Positions 52,336-60,753 of a DNA stretch of 63,314 nt are shown here, one piece after another. Position 1 is the first letter of the stretch. Each line of letters opens with the position of its first letter. This DNA is from [Streptosporangium] indianense (GTDB taxonomy: Bacteria > Actinomycetota > Actinomycetes > Streptomycetales > Streptomycetaceae): NCBI RefSeq assembly GCF_021474405.1, contig NZ_JAKEIO010000030.1:1-63314 (forward strand), read 5' to 3'. A program made the position numbers and the translations under genes. The notes below the pieces were generated by a model that saw nothing but the letters and a program-made list of their open reading frames with translations, did no database searches and was not told where the DNA came from.

Positions 52336-53745
52336 ATGCGCATATCGTGGCTCAGGCGCGTCGGCAGACAGGCGCTCACCATGGGGACCGCGGTCGCCCT
52401 GCTGTCGGCTATGCCTTCTATAGCGCAGGCAGACGCGTCGGCTGATCTCGAGGTTGAGTCCTACGTCCTGCCGATTGGCTCAGCCGTGCCATCGCTCGAG
52501 GAGCTGCAGAGCGAGGACGGCATGGAACGTCTGCGGGACACTGCCCGGGACGCGGAGCCGATCGCACAGTTGCCGTACGAGACGGTTGGTCCTGCGGCGG
52601 CGTACGCGCAGCGGGCGACTCAGCCTTCCCGCACCGCACCTGTCGAGTCAACCGCCTCGCCGACGCCTATGATCGCGGCTCCGGAGCCGGCCCGCACGAT
52701 GACGCTCGACGAGTGCAAGAAGGGTTTGGGTACCACCAACAAGTTCTACTTCACGTCCCGGTTCGCGGCCTGTTCTGGTGCTTCGTTCGTGCAGACCTGG
52801 CTTGTCAACGGCAGGCCATCCGGCGTGAGCATGTTCAACGTGCGGGTCGTGGGAACGATCGCCAAGAACAGCCGCACGATCAACTTCAAGTACTACTTCA
52901 CCGAGATGGAATCGCAGGGCACCACCGAGGCACCTGCGATGAAGATCGGTACCAAGGGAAAGATCCCCAACAGCTGGCCTTCCACGGTCCGCTACACCCG
53001 GGGCGGCAACATGCCCGGAACGAAGACGTTCGCCGAACTCAAGGTACTGCGTTCGTTCGACGAAACCGTCAACGCCAAGCCCGGGCAGGGCAGTCAAGGC
53101 TCCACGGACCTGATCGCCGCCATCTACCAGCCGTCCATCACCATCACACCGCCACCCAACGCCCAGCTCACCGGCGACCTCAAGGGCGACCTGTTCTTCC
53201 TGCCACCGCGCTGGGACGCTGCCAAGTATCTGGCGAACTCCACCGGTGGAGGCAACCCTGACAAGCGGGGCGCAGCCTCATTCGCCTACATCGGGATGCT
53301 GAACTACAGCACGAAGGCCGGCGCCGAGGAGCGAGCTGTGGCTCAGCACATCAAGACGGCGTTCACGAAGCCACAGGACACCAAGCCGTACATGTCGGCG
53401 AAGAAGGTGCCCGGTCAGACGCCGGATCTTCCTCTGCACCGAACGGTCAACAAGACGCGCAAGGACGACAACCGCAAGGCGGCGGTCAAACAGTGCAAGC
53501 GGTACTGGGGGGCCAACTACACGCAAGGTGGCGCGCGCGAGTGCGACGAGTATCCCTTCGCCACCACCTATGAGGGTGCCGCGGAGCACGACTACGACGC
53601 GGACGCGAAGAAGTTCAACTTCTCCGTGAAGCCGATCGCGAAGGAAGACAACGGTGCGGGCGGCAGCCTGCTGCTCAGCTTCTATGCCAAGAACCGGGTC
53701 ATCGACGGGATGGAAGACGGCTTCATCGTGAAGATCGTCTCCTGA
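52336..53745 (+). CDS. Secreted protein with C-terminal NucA/NucB-type nuclease domain (second)
   Basis: A 469-residue protein with GGGGG upstream and a signal peptide (TMGTAVALLSAMPSIAQADA). After a spacer, residues 125-320 are beta-rich with two cysteines (TLDECKKGLG, FAACSGASF), analogous in place to the central part of the first nuclease protein. The C-terminal domain has CDEYPF near residue 403 and ends ENGAGG-like KEDNGAGGSLLLSFYAKNRV, as in NucA/NucB nucleases. The convergent gene just downstream is a candidate inhibitor. Probably a secreted DNase or conflict toxin. Confidence 0.8.
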   Translation: MRISWLRRVGRQALTMGTAVALLSAMPSIAQADASADLEVESYVLPIGSAVPSLEELQSEDGMERLRDTARDAEPIAQLPYETVGPAAAYAQRATQPSRTAPVESTASPTPMIAAPEPARTMTLDECKKGLGTTNKFYFTSRFAACSGASFVQTWLVNGRPSGVSMFNVRVVGTIAKNSRTINFKYYFTEMESQGTTEAPAMKIGTKGKIPNSWPSTVRYTRGGNMPGTKTFAELKVLRSFDETVNAKPGQGSQGSTDLIAAIYQPSITITPPPNAQLTGDLKGDLFFLPPRWDAAKYLANSTGGGNPDKRGAASFAYIGMLNYSTKAGAEERAVAQHIKTAFTKPQDTKPYMSAKKVPGQTPDLPLHRTVNKTRKDDNRKAAVKQCKRYWGANYTQGGARECDEYPFATTYEGAAEHDYDADAKKFNFSVKPIAKEDNGAGGSLLLSFYAKNRVIDGMEDGFIVKIVS

Positions 53746-53797
53746 CGTGCGGACGGCGGGAGTGTCGGACTGTCGGCGCTCCCGCCCCGGTGCGTGT

Positions 53798-54283
53798 TCA
53801 GGCCGTTGCGGGCCAGAACTGCACGAGGTACTTCTCCACGCCTTCGCCCGTGCCCTCCTGCTCCGACAGTGCCCTGGCTTCGCTGCGCCCAGCACAGCTC
53901 ACCCGGACCCGCCAGGAGCCCCCCGAATCGGCAAGGGTGATCACGTCGTCGGCGCGCCCCAAGCTCATTGACCACACGGCCACTTCACCACTGGTCGACT
54001 CGAAGTCGGTCTCCGCCTGCTCGTCCCATCGCGAGGGATCCTGCTTGGGCGGCTCGCCGTCCCATACCTCCACTGTGACCGCAGCGGTATGTGTGTGGCC
54101 GGCACTGAGGATGTCCAGACGCCCCGGAAAGTTGTTCAGGAACACTCCCTGCTTGAAGTCGTCAGGGAAGGGGACGGGCAGATCACCGTCGTCGGACTCC
54201 TGAAGCCCGAAGCCGTGATACCCCACATCCGCATCAATGTGTTGCTGCCGGACAAGCTCGGCCACAAGAGCTCCTTTGGGCAC
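53798..54283 (-). CDS. Possible ComJ/Nin-like nuclease inhibitor
   Basis: A 161-residue acidic protein encoded tail-to-tail with the second NucA/NucB gene, 52 bases apart. The middle reads TAAVTVEVWDGEPPKQDPSRW and later VAVWSMSLGRADDVITLADS, a pattern faintly like ComJ (Nin), the inhibitor of the NucA nuclease in Bacillus. The acidic charge also suits a nuclease inhibitor. The ATG start is unmarked; other starts nearby are possible. The identity is a hypothesis from context and weak pattern only. Confidence 0.5.
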   Translation of the reverse strand: MPKGALVAELVRQQHIDADVGYHGFGLQESDDGDLPVPFPDDFKQGVFLNNFPGRLDILSAGHTHTAAVTVEVWDGEPPKQDPSRWDEQAETDFESTSGEVAVWSMSLGRADDVITLADSGGSWRVRVSCAGRSEARALSEQEGTGEGVEKYLVQFWPATA

Positions 54284-54502
54284 GACAGACGACTGGTCAT
54301 CCCCGTGATCCTAAGTCGGCCCCCTCCAAATGCGCAGTGGCGGCGCCTTCTGGCCAGCGGGCAGCCGTTCCTGACCGCCAAGATGGCTGAACTCGCCTTG
54401 TCGCTGCGATGTCATACGAGACTGACGTGGTTGGAGCGGATCAAGCACCGACTCGTCGGGGGGCTTTGGAGCACGTGTCGTCGAGGAGCCCGGAACGCGG
54501 AA

Positions 54503-54544
54503 AGGCCCTCGGCCGCCCCCCAAGCGAGGGGCGGCCGAGGGCCT
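54503..54544 (-). terminator. Strong terminator after the ASCH gene
   Basis: Perfect 17-base arms (54503-54519 and 54528-54544) with an 8-base loop, nine bases beyond the stop of the minus-strand operon. A short T-run follows on that strand. Confidence 0.85.
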
Positions 54545-54552
54545 CGTGGGGG

Positions 54553-54906
54553 TTAGTCGACCAGCTCGATACCGATGGCCAGGCACCCGAGCCGTTCCTT
54601 GTCCGGCGGATAGATGCGCCGGATGTTGGCCAGTTGCTCTTCACGCGAAGCCTCGGGGTTCACCTGGGAGGGCTCTTCGGCGTCCAGGAGTTCCTCGAAC
54701 GAGGCGTACTCGGCGATGCGTGTCACCCGCGTCATACACGTCCGGTCGGTGCCTTTCACGGCGAACCAGATCAGGTCGCCGACCGCCAGGCCGTCGAACT
54801 TCGGGTACTTCACCCTGACTTCCCGGGTCTTACGGCCGGCGGCCACGAGGTCGAAGTACTGGGGGTACAGGTTCAGCTCGATGACGCGGGCTGAGGTGGT
54901 GCTCAT
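54553..54906 (-). CDS. ASCH-domain protein coupled to the synthetase-like gene
   Basis: The 117-residue product is a single ASCH domain: LYPQYFDLVAAGRKTREVRV carries the GxKxxExR signature, followed by GDLIWFAVKGTD and a strand RVTRIAEY. ASCH domains share the PUA-like fold, bind RNA or nucleotides, and some members hydrolyse modified nucleosides. The start overlaps the stop of the class I synthetase-like gene by four bases, so the two act together. An RNA-directed role is inferred. Confidence 0.85.
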   Translation of the reverse strand: MSTTSARVIELNLYPQYFDLVAAGRKTREVRVKYPKFDGLAVGDLIWFAVKGTDRTCMTRVTRIAEYASFEELLDAEEPSQVNPEASREEQLANIRRIYPPDKERLGCLAIGIELVD

Positions 54907-56006
54907 GTAGTGGGGCTCCCTGCGGGTAAGGACATCAGCCGCGACAGCTCCGCAGCCGAGTACGAGCGGAAGAAGTGCCGGGGGTGGGACAGCAGCAGTT
55001 CCGCCAGGTTCAGCAGGCGGTCCGCGAACTCCTCCACGGTGCCGGGCCACTTCCGGGTGTCGAGCATCCAGGGTTCTGCGCCCGCGGGCAATGACGCCTC
55101 CCCGGATCGGATGAGGCTCTTGGAAAGCTTGGCGCCCGTCTCGGCCACGATTATCGGGCAGAACAGCCGAGCGGGCAGTTGGCCCCGGGTCAGGCCCACC
55201 GCTTGCAGCGCGCCGTCGACCAGGAGGCTTCCGGGCATCCAGTCGGTGCCCTTGACCATCACCTGGAGAACGCCGGTCTCCGCGAGCGCGGCGAGTTCCT
55301 TGACCATGTTCCTGTAGAGCGTGGCGAGGTCGAGGTAGCCGCCGCCGGTGGGTGTGATGGTGGCCGTGTAGGGGCCGTGGTGCAGGCAGACCGCCGATAC
55401 GCGGGCGTAGCCGCGGCCGGCGAGTTCCACACGGGTGCGCTGCGCGTACTTCTCCGCCCACCCGCAGGAGTGCGGGCAGGGCACCCGAAGGTGCGGCACT
55501 CCCGAGGAGGGAGCCAGCCAGAAGCTTGCGGCGTCCAGGCGCGGCAGCACCCGCAGCCACGTCTCCCGGAACAGGCCGGTCGCCTGCTGCTGCGAGTAGG
55601 TCTCCACGCTGTACGGCACGGCCAGCCGCTGCGAGAGGGCGTCGAACAGAGGCTGGTAGAGGGTGCCGACCATGCGGGTGATGCCGTCCGCACCAATGGC
55701 GTGGGCGTAGGCCCGCTGGTAGCGGTTCCCCGATACCGGGTCGGTGACCAGCTCGTGCGGCGCGTTGTCCAGTGCCGAGAACCGGACCTCCACGGGCAGG
55801 CCGTGGTGGTCGCGGAGCCGGGCGGCCGTGGCGAACGCCATCGACTGCACCAGCGAGGTGCCGGCGTGCGGGGCGCCGTTGATCTGGGTGCCCACCACCA
55901 GGGCGATGCCCTGCGGCTTGCTGGCGCGGATACGCGGGGCGAGGATGTCCTCCACGTTCGTCAGGGCGTTCGCGAGGACGGTGTTCGGGCTGATAAGCGA
56001 TGTCAT
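54903..56006 (-). CDS. Class I aminoacyl-tRNA synthetase-like enzyme, catalytic core only
   Basis: A 367-residue protein with the class I nucleotide-binding signatures: GAPHAGTS (HIGH-like) at 45-51 and KLSKS (KMSKS-like) at 293-297. A likely zinc site lies between them (Cys177, His179, Cys181, Cys207, His209/210). The segment VKGTDWMPGSLLVDGALQAV near 251-270 resembles the class I LysRS/GluRS active-site region. No anticodon-binding domain follows, so it is probably a paralog that activates an amino acid for a purpose other than general decoding, or charges an unusual RNA. It is coupled to the ASCH gene. Confidence 0.75.
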   Translation of the reverse strand: MTSLISPNTVLANALTNVEDILAPRIRASKPQGIALVVGTQINGAPHAGTSLVQSMAFATAARLRDHHGLPVEVRFSALDNAPHELVTDPVSGNRYQRAYAHAIGADGITRMVGTLYQPLFDALSQRLAVPYSVETYSQQQATGLFRETWLRVLPRLDAASFWLAPSSGVPHLRVPCPHSCGWAEKYAQRTRVELAGRGYARVSAVCLHHGPYTATITPTGGGYLDLATLYRNMVKELAALAETGVLQVMVKGTDWMPGSLLVDGALQAVGLTRGQLPARLFCPIIVAETGAKLSKSLIRSGEASLPAGAEPWMLDTRKWPGTVEEFADRLLNLAELLLSHPRHFFRSYSAAELSRLMSLPAGSPTT

Positions 56007-56015
56007 GTTGGTGCC

Positions 56016-56185
56016 TCATCTCATGTCGGTGAGGTGCTGTGACTGCGTGGACCGGGCCACCAGGACCGCCGGGTCACCACCCCGGCGGGGGGCCACGACC
56101 TCGGGGATGGGGTGGCCGGTGACGCGGCGGACCGTCTCGATGACCTCGCGGACCGAGAAGCCGTTGCCGTTGCCGAGGGGGACAG
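56016..56185 (-). pseudogene. GalE-type NAD-dependent epimerase, C-terminal fragment
   Basis: On this strand the frame reads [20 protein letters not shown] and [20 protein letters not shown], the typical last third of UDP-glucose 4-epimerase, then stops at 56016. No start or nucleotide-binding part remains. It lies directly upstream of the synthetase-like gene, so that operon's promoter may lie in this relic. Confidence 0.7.
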
Positions 56186-56543
56186 CCAGGCCGGGGGAGT
56201 GGGGTCACAGGAGGGCGCACTCCGGGCTTGGGTGGCCGGGGCCCCGCGTGGTCAGCGGGCGGACCCCGTTGGGCGCTCAGACGGCCAACGTGTGATCGGG
56301 CGGGGCGAGGTAGGTGGTGGGGCCGGCGGGGGTGCCGTCGTGGCACTCCAGGCAGGAGCCGAGCGTGCGCAAGGGTGGTACTGGCGCAGAGCACCTGTTC
56401 CGTGGCTGTTGTATTCCTGCGGCCACGGTCACGGCTGGGGAGCGTTCGCTGACCTCTGCGGCCAGACGGACGAATTGGGGCCGGGGAACCTTGGGGCATA
56501 GGTTGACGGCATGGTGGCGGGGGCGAACTCCGCGGCGTAGACC
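56186..56543. other. Intergenic stretch with a doubtful small frame
   Basis: On the minus strand a frame ending at 56277 reads LRTLGSCLECHDGTPAGPTT and then APPDHTLAV, which looks like a gene end. I cannot find a convincing start for it, so it is not called as a gene. The rest is unassigned. Confidence 0.3.
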
Positions 56544-58193
56544 ATGCCGCAGGAGCAACAAAAAAGGGGGCGGCATGCCGCCCGGCGGAAGAGGGACAAG
56601 GGAGGACTGGCTCGTTCGTCCTTGCTGATGGCTGTTGGCACGGTGGTGTCACGGGCGACGGGACTGATCCGCCAAGTGCTGCAGGCCGCAGCGTTGGGAA
56701 CGGGCTTGCTGGCCAGTACCTACAACACGGCGAACACCGTGCCGACGAGCCTGTACACGCTGCTGATCGGCGGCGCGCTCAACGCCGTGCTGGTGCCGCA
56801 GCTGGTCCGGGCCAGGACGACGCAGCCCGATGGCGGACGCGCTTACGAGCAGCGTCTGGTCACGCTCGTGGTCTGTGTACTGGGTGTGGGCACGGCGCTG
56901 GCGGTGTGGGCGGCGCCGCAGATCGTGGGCCTGTACATGCGGGACACCCCGGACAGTCACGAGGCGTTCGAGCTAACGGTGACGTTCGCGCGGTTCCTAT
57001 TGCCGCAGATCTTCTTCTATGGGCTCTTCAGCATCTACGGGCAGGTGTTGAACGCTCGCGAGAAGTTCGGTGCGATGATGTGGACCCCGGTGCTGAACAA
57101 CGTCGTGCTGGTCGGCATGTTCGCCGCCTACCTGGGGCTGATGACGGTCCCCGACCGGGTGGAGGACATCACTGCCGACCAGGTGCAGTTGCTGGGGATC
57201 GGGACGACGGCAGGAATCGCCCTGCAGGCCGTGGCACTTATTCCGTTCGCGCGGGCGGCCGGTTTCCGTTTCCGCCCGCGGTTCGACTGGCGGGGCACCG
57301 GCTTGGGCAAGAGCGTCCACGCGGCGAAGTGGACGCTGCTGTTCGTCTTGGCCAATCAGGTGGCGCTGACGGTGGTCACGAATTACGCCAATGCCGCCGA
57401 CCAGGAGCTGCCGCAGGCCGGCGCGGGCTACTCGGCCTACACCTACGCGCAGACCATCTGGATGCTGCCGCAGTCGATCGTGACGGTGTCCCTGGTGACG
57501 GCCTTGCTGCCGCGTATGAGCCGGGCCGTCGCTGAGGGGCGCATCCCGGATCTAAGCGCGGACCTGTCCCGGGTGCTGCGGATCAGCGGCGTGGTCGTTG
57601 TTCCCTCCGCGTTCCTCTTCCTCGCTCTGGGGCCGCAGATCTCCTCGCTGCTGTTCGCCCACGGGGCGGCGGACGCCGCCTCGGCCCGCCCGCTGGGGTA
57701 CATGCTGCAGGCGTTCGGACTCGGGCTCATCCCGTTCTCCGCCCAGTACCTGCTGTTGCGTGGCTTCTACGCCTTCGAGGACACGCGTACGCCGTTCTTC
57801 ATGGCGGCGTGGATCGCGGGCGTGAACATCGCCCTGGCCGCCGCTTGTCATGTGCTCCTGCCCGCCCGCTGGGCGGTCGTCGGCATGGCCGGCGCCTACA
57901 CCCTCTCCTACGTGGCCGGTCTCGCACTCACCGCGCATTTGCTGCGCAAGAGGCTTGCCGGGCGCATCGACGACGGCAGCCTGCGCCGCACCTACGTGAA
58001 ACTGTTCTGCGCTGCAGGCCCGGCTGCTGGGCTGGGCTGGGCTGCAGCGCGTGCGTGCGCGGGCCTGGGAAGTGGAACGTGGCCTACGGCCGTCGCACTG
58101 GCTACCGGGGCGCTGGCGACAGCCGTGGGGTACCTCCTTCTCGCCCGGCTGATGAAGGTCAACGAGTTGCGTCGCCTGCCCGGGATGCGCTGA
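56544..58193 (+). CDS. MurJ/MviN-like lipid II flippase family protein
   Basis: The 549-residue product has about fourteen membrane helices and the MurJ pattern GLARSSLLMAVGTVVSRATG, RQVLQAAALG, NTVPTSLYTLLIGGALNAVL and ILNARE-like VLNAREKFGAMMW. It lacks the C-terminal kinase-like part of actinobacterial chromosomal MurJ, and so resembles plasmid or antibiotic-cluster paralogs. A role in flipping a polyprenyl-linked precursor is inferred. No strong ribosome site precedes the ATG; leaderless translation is possible. It is convergent with the next operon. Confidence 0.88.
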   Translation: MPQEQQKRGRHAARRKRDKGGLARSSLLMAVGTVVSRATGLIRQVLQAAALGTGLLASTYNTANTVPTSLYTLLIGGALNAVLVPQLVRARTTQPDGGRAYEQRLVTLVVCVLGVGTALAVWAAPQIVGLYMRDTPDSHEAFELTVTFARFLLPQIFFYGLFSIYGQVLNAREKFGAMMWTPVLNNVVLVGMFAAYLGLMTVPDRVEDITADQVQLLGIGTTAGIALQAVALIPFARAAGFRFRPRFDWRGTGLGKSVHAAKWTLLFVLANQVALTVVTNYANAADQELPQAGAGYSAYTYAQTIWMLPQSIVTVSLVTALLPRMSRAVAEGRIPDLSADLSRVLRISGVVVVPSAFLFLALGPQISSLLFAHGAADAASARPLGYMLQAFGLGLIPFSAQYLLLRGFYAFEDTRTPFFMAAWIAGVNIALAAACHVLLPARWAVVGMAGAYTLSYVAGLALTAHLLRKRLAGRIDDGSLRRTYVKLFCAAGPAAGLGWAAARACAGLGSGTWPTAVALATGALATAVGYLLLARLMKVNELRRLPGMR

Positions 58194-58245
58194 GTCGAGT
58201 CAGACGGTGCGAGGAGGCGTGCTCAATGCAATACGCGGGAACGTG

Positions 58246-58288
58246 CGGAGCGCCGCGCCCGGCCTGGAAGGGTGGGCGCCGCGCTCCG
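58246..58288. terminator. Bidirectional terminator between convergent genes
   Basis: Fifteen-base arms (58246-58260 and 58274-58288) with one central mismatch and a 13-base loop, just past the MurJ-like gene and just past the end of the convergent minus-strand operon. Confidence 0.7.
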
Positions 58289-58296
58289 TGGCGGTG

Positions 58297-58479
58297 CTAG
58301 GGGGTGGTGGTGTCGGTGACCACGAGGAGCTGGTCGGTGCGGAGGTCCATGACGAACTGAGCGTTGGTGCACTGGGCGCGCTGGTTGGCGGCGTACTCTT
58401 CGGCCGGCCAGGAGCTGCGAGGACCTCCGGCGGGGAGCCGCTCGAGGACGGTGCCGGCCTGCGTCCTGGTGGTGGCCAT
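58297..58479 (-). CDS. Small hypothetical protein, end of a three-gene operon
   Basis: The 60-residue product (EYAANQRAQCTNAQFVMDLR, ending LLVVTDTTTP) starts in the stop of the previous gene (TGATG, one-base overlap). It is soluble and unpatterned. Homologous short genes occur in plasmid-type operons, but I cannot assign a function. Confidence 0.55.
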   Translation of the reverse strand: MATTRTQAGTVLERLPAGGPRSSWPAEEYAANQRAQCTNAQFVMDLRTDQLLVVTDTTTP

Positions 58480-58961
58480 CAGGCGTCACCGCCGTTCATG
58501 CGCTCGTGAGCGTCGATGAGGCTGGCGATGGCGTCGGGGTTCTCCGCCAGGCCGACCCACTGCCCGAGCTCGGTGAAGACGGGCACCTTCTCGCGGTCGG
58601 CATCGAAGATGGCGCAGTAGTCGCCGTACCGGTCCATCACCATGTCGCGCAGGACCGGGATGAGCCCGGTGTCCAGGACCTCCATGGCGTCGATGGTGAG
58701 CCAGGCGGCATCGCCAGGAGCCAGGGGTTGGACCAGAGTGCCGGTGACGCGCAGCAGGTCGCCGGCCTGGATGCCGGTCAGCAGCTCGTGGGTGATTCGG
58801 GGGTCTCCGCTGCTGCAGGAGACGACCGTGTCGGGAGCGTCCTGGGCGACGGTATCCACGTCGGCCGGGCGGGCGATCAGGTCGAACGTGACGGTGCCGC
58901 GAGGGCCGGGAGCGGGGATTGCGTCGACCCAGCCGTCGACGGCGCATTGCTTGGTGTCCAT
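58479..58961 (-). CDS. OB-fold-like protein of a plasmid operon
   Basis: A 160-residue acidic protein whose first 100 residues read as an OB-fold (VDGWVDAIPAPGPRGTVTFD, AGDLLRVTGTLVQPL, AWLTIDAMEVL), reminiscent of single-strand DNA-binding proteins. The C-terminal 50 residues are helical (YGDYCAIFDADREKVPVFTE). The start shares one base with the stop of the gene before it (TAATG). A nucleic-acid role is inferred. Confidence 0.55.
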   Translation of the reverse strand: MDTKQCAVDGWVDAIPAPGPRGTVTFDLIARPADVDTVAQDAPDTVVSCSSGDPRITHELLTGIQAGDLLRVTGTLVQPLAPGDAAWLTIDAMEVLDTGLIPVLRDMVMDRYGDYCAIFDADREKVPVFTELGQWVGLAENPDAIASLIDAHERMNGGDA

Positions 58962-59164
58962 TAACTGGCCTCCGGCAGGGGCTTGGTGGTACGAGGGGAG
59001 CGGGGTCGGGTGGTGCGTTGGGCGACGTCCAGGAACTCTCGGTTGCGCTTCCTCTGGGCATCGGTGAGCGGCCGGGCCTTCGCAGCGTGGCGGCGCCAGA
59101 GCGGGGAGGCGGGCGGCTCGGGGTAGGCGAGGGCGTGGTCGACGTCGCGTTGGGTGTTATTCAT
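58961..59164 (-). CDS. Small basic protein heading the three-gene operon
   Basis: The 67-residue product is highly basic (PLWRRHAAKARPLTDAQRKR) with an acidic start. GGAGG lies directly before the ATG. It could bind nucleic acid. It begins an operon of three tightly overlapping small genes. Confidence 0.55.
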   Translation of the reverse strand: MNNTQRDVDHALAYPEPPASPLWRRHAAKARPLTDAQRKRNREFLDVAQRTTRPRSPRTTKPLPEAS

Positions 59165-59185
59165 GGGAGCCTCCGGGCGGAGGAG

Positions 59186-59430
59186 TCAGGCGTGTTCGTC
59201 GCCTTGGCCCTTGGACTTGAACTTGGGCTTCGGCACAATGTCGGAGGCGAACCGCCCGAGGCGGGCCTCAACGGGGTTGGCGGCTATCCAGCTCTCGACG
59301 CACGCCTTATGCACAGGCTCTTCGGAGTGCGAGCGCATCGGTGTGGGCCTCCCGCACTACACGCAGGGCAGGTCCTTCCAGCGGTCGAAGTGCCGAGCGT
59401 CGCGCCATTCCAGGAGGCCGCCGGGAGCCG
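59186..59430 (-). pseudogene. Small zinc-type protein interrupted by an amber codon
   Basis: The frame reads LLEWRDARHFDRWKDLPCV, then TAG, then CGRPTPMRSHSEEPVHKACV and ESWIAANPVEARLGRFASDI to a stop at 59186. The TAG falls where one residue of a CxxC knuckle should be, so the gene is probably broken there. From ATG 59338 a 50-residue product could still be made. Confidence 0.5.
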
Positions 59431-59440
59431 GATCAGGCGG

Positions 59441-59560
59441 CGGGCGCGTCGAATACCTTGGTCGTGGAGGGCAGGTCCTTGTCGGCACGGACGCGAGGCC
59501 GGCGAGCACGGCGCCGTTGAAGGCGAGCAGTAACGACGACTTGCTGTCCGTGCGTCCGGA
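59441..59560 (-). pseudogene. Fragment resembling a Pycsar-type/DUF5706 membrane effector
   Basis: On this strand the sequence reads RTDSKSSLLLAFNGAVLAGL, then shifts frame to ADKDLPSTTKVFDAPAA and stops. The first part resembles the opening transmembrane region of DUF5706 proteins, some of which are membrane effectors in Pycsar defence. Only about 40 residues remain. The identification is tentative. Confidence 0.4.
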
Positions 59561-59765
59561 AACGCGCGGGTTCCCGGATTCCTGCGGGTCGCACCCTCGG
59601 AACTCAGACGAACGTCTCGCTTTTGGGGACTCAGGTAGATGGGTTCCTCGACGCTGGGGTGTAGATCAACTGCCCGACACCGACCCGGACTCGGCGAGAG
59701 GAGGACTCTGGGCTGGGACCTCTCCTTTCGGATCACCCCCACGGGGTTGCGATAGGTTGCCCGCC

Positions 59766-60317
59766 ATGACCGAGCTCGGACCCGTGGCCTGGCCTCCTAC
59801 TCCAATCAGGACCGAACGGCTCGTACTCCGCGAGTCCGAGGCCCGTGACCGCGCGGCGTTCATCGAGCTGTTTGCCTCGTCAGAGGTGCGCACCTACCTC
59901 GGTGGCCCTCGACCGCGTGATGAGCTCGAACGCGCAGTACCCGAGACCCCCGGGCGGCGCCCTGGCCTTTTCGTGGTCGCTCTCGACGGAGCGATGATCG
60001 GCACAATCACGCTTCTCGATCGACGCGACGCGGAGCGTCCGGGACACGTTCGTCCGGAGGCCGGGGAGGCCGAGCTCGGCTACATGTTCCTCCCGGAAGC
60101 GTGGGGGTGCGGGTACGCCGCCGAGGCGTGCGCAGCGGCACTCGACTGGTTCGCCGACGCGCTCCCCGGCGAGCCGGTGGTGCTCTGCACCCAGACTGCC
60201 AACGACCGCTCGATGCGCCTTGCGGCGAAGCTGGGGTTCACCGAGGTGGGGCGGTTCGAGGAGTGGGGCGCCGAGCAGTGGTTCGGCGTGTGGTCTTCGG
60301 TCCCACCGTTCGGCTGA
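59766..60317 (+). CDS. GNAT N-acetyltransferase, RimJ/RimL type
   Basis: A 183-residue protein from ATG 59766. It has the GNAT landmarks RTERLVLRESEARDRAAFIE, GEAELGYMFLPEAWGCGYAA (acetyl-CoA loop) and NDRSMRLAAKLGFTEVGRFE. Members acetylate ribosomal protein N-termini, small molecules or antibiotics; the substrate here is unknown. It is a single-gene unit convergent with the next gene. Confidence 0.9.
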   Translation: MTELGPVAWPPTPIRTERLVLRESEARDRAAFIELFASSEVRTYLGGPRPRDELERAVPETPGRRPGLFVVALDGAMIGTITLLDRRDAERPGHVRPEAGEAELGYMFLPEAWGCGYAAEACAAALDWFADALPGEPVVLCTQTANDRSMRLAAKLGFTEVGRFEEWGAEQWFGVWSSVPPFG

Positions 60318-60363
60318 GCTAGATGATCAACTCCAAGGGGTGCCTGGGTATGGGGGTGAGCGG

Positions 60364-60753
60364 TCAGGCGTCGGGGTCGACTTCGGCATGCGTGAACCGC
60401 ACGGGCTTGCCCAGCGACCGGGCGTAGGCGATTTCGGCTCGGGTGCTGTCTCCGATGTAGTCGCCGACTACCAGCACCTCATCAGCGAGCCGGATCTTCG
60501 CTCGGTGCAGATCGTCAAGTCGAACCTTTAGCGCCTCGGCCTCGACAGGATCGGACCAAAGTTCGTGCGGCGGCTTCATGTCAATGCCCGGTTTGACAAC
60601 AATTTTTCCGGCTTTGGTCTCCCGCAGATCGGCCTCGTTCATCTCGGTCATGAAACGGGTGGAGCCGCAGATCACGACGATACGCGGGAGGCTCAGTTGC
60701 TTCTTCGCCTCGGCCAGTTTCTCCTTGGGGGTGAGCGGTTGCGGGTATGACAC
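60364..60753 (-). CDS. DUF4406/nucleoside 2-deoxyribosyltransferase-like protein
   Basis: The GTG at 60753 lies right after AGGAGG. The 129-residue protein reads PRIVVICGSTRFMTEMNEAD, then EVLVVGDYIGDSTRAEIAYA and SLGKPVRF, the pattern of the DUF4406/nucleoside deoxyribosyltransferase superfamily (Rossmann-like, often in phages and plasmids). It may act on nucleotides, together with the Nudix gene upstream; the reaction is unknown. Confidence 0.75.
   Translation of the reverse strand: MSYPQPLTPKEKLAEAKKQLSLPRIVVICGSTRFMTEMNEADLRETKAGKIVVKPGIDMKPPHELWSDPVEAEALKVRLDDLHRAKIRLADEVLVVGDYIGDSTRAEIAYARSLGKPVRFTHAEVDPDA

Noticed and set aside
59284..59742. Minus-strand frame upstream of the three-gene operon
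   Set aside because: The protein-like readings here (zinc-knuckle relic and membrane fragment) are in the other frames; this one is a shadow.
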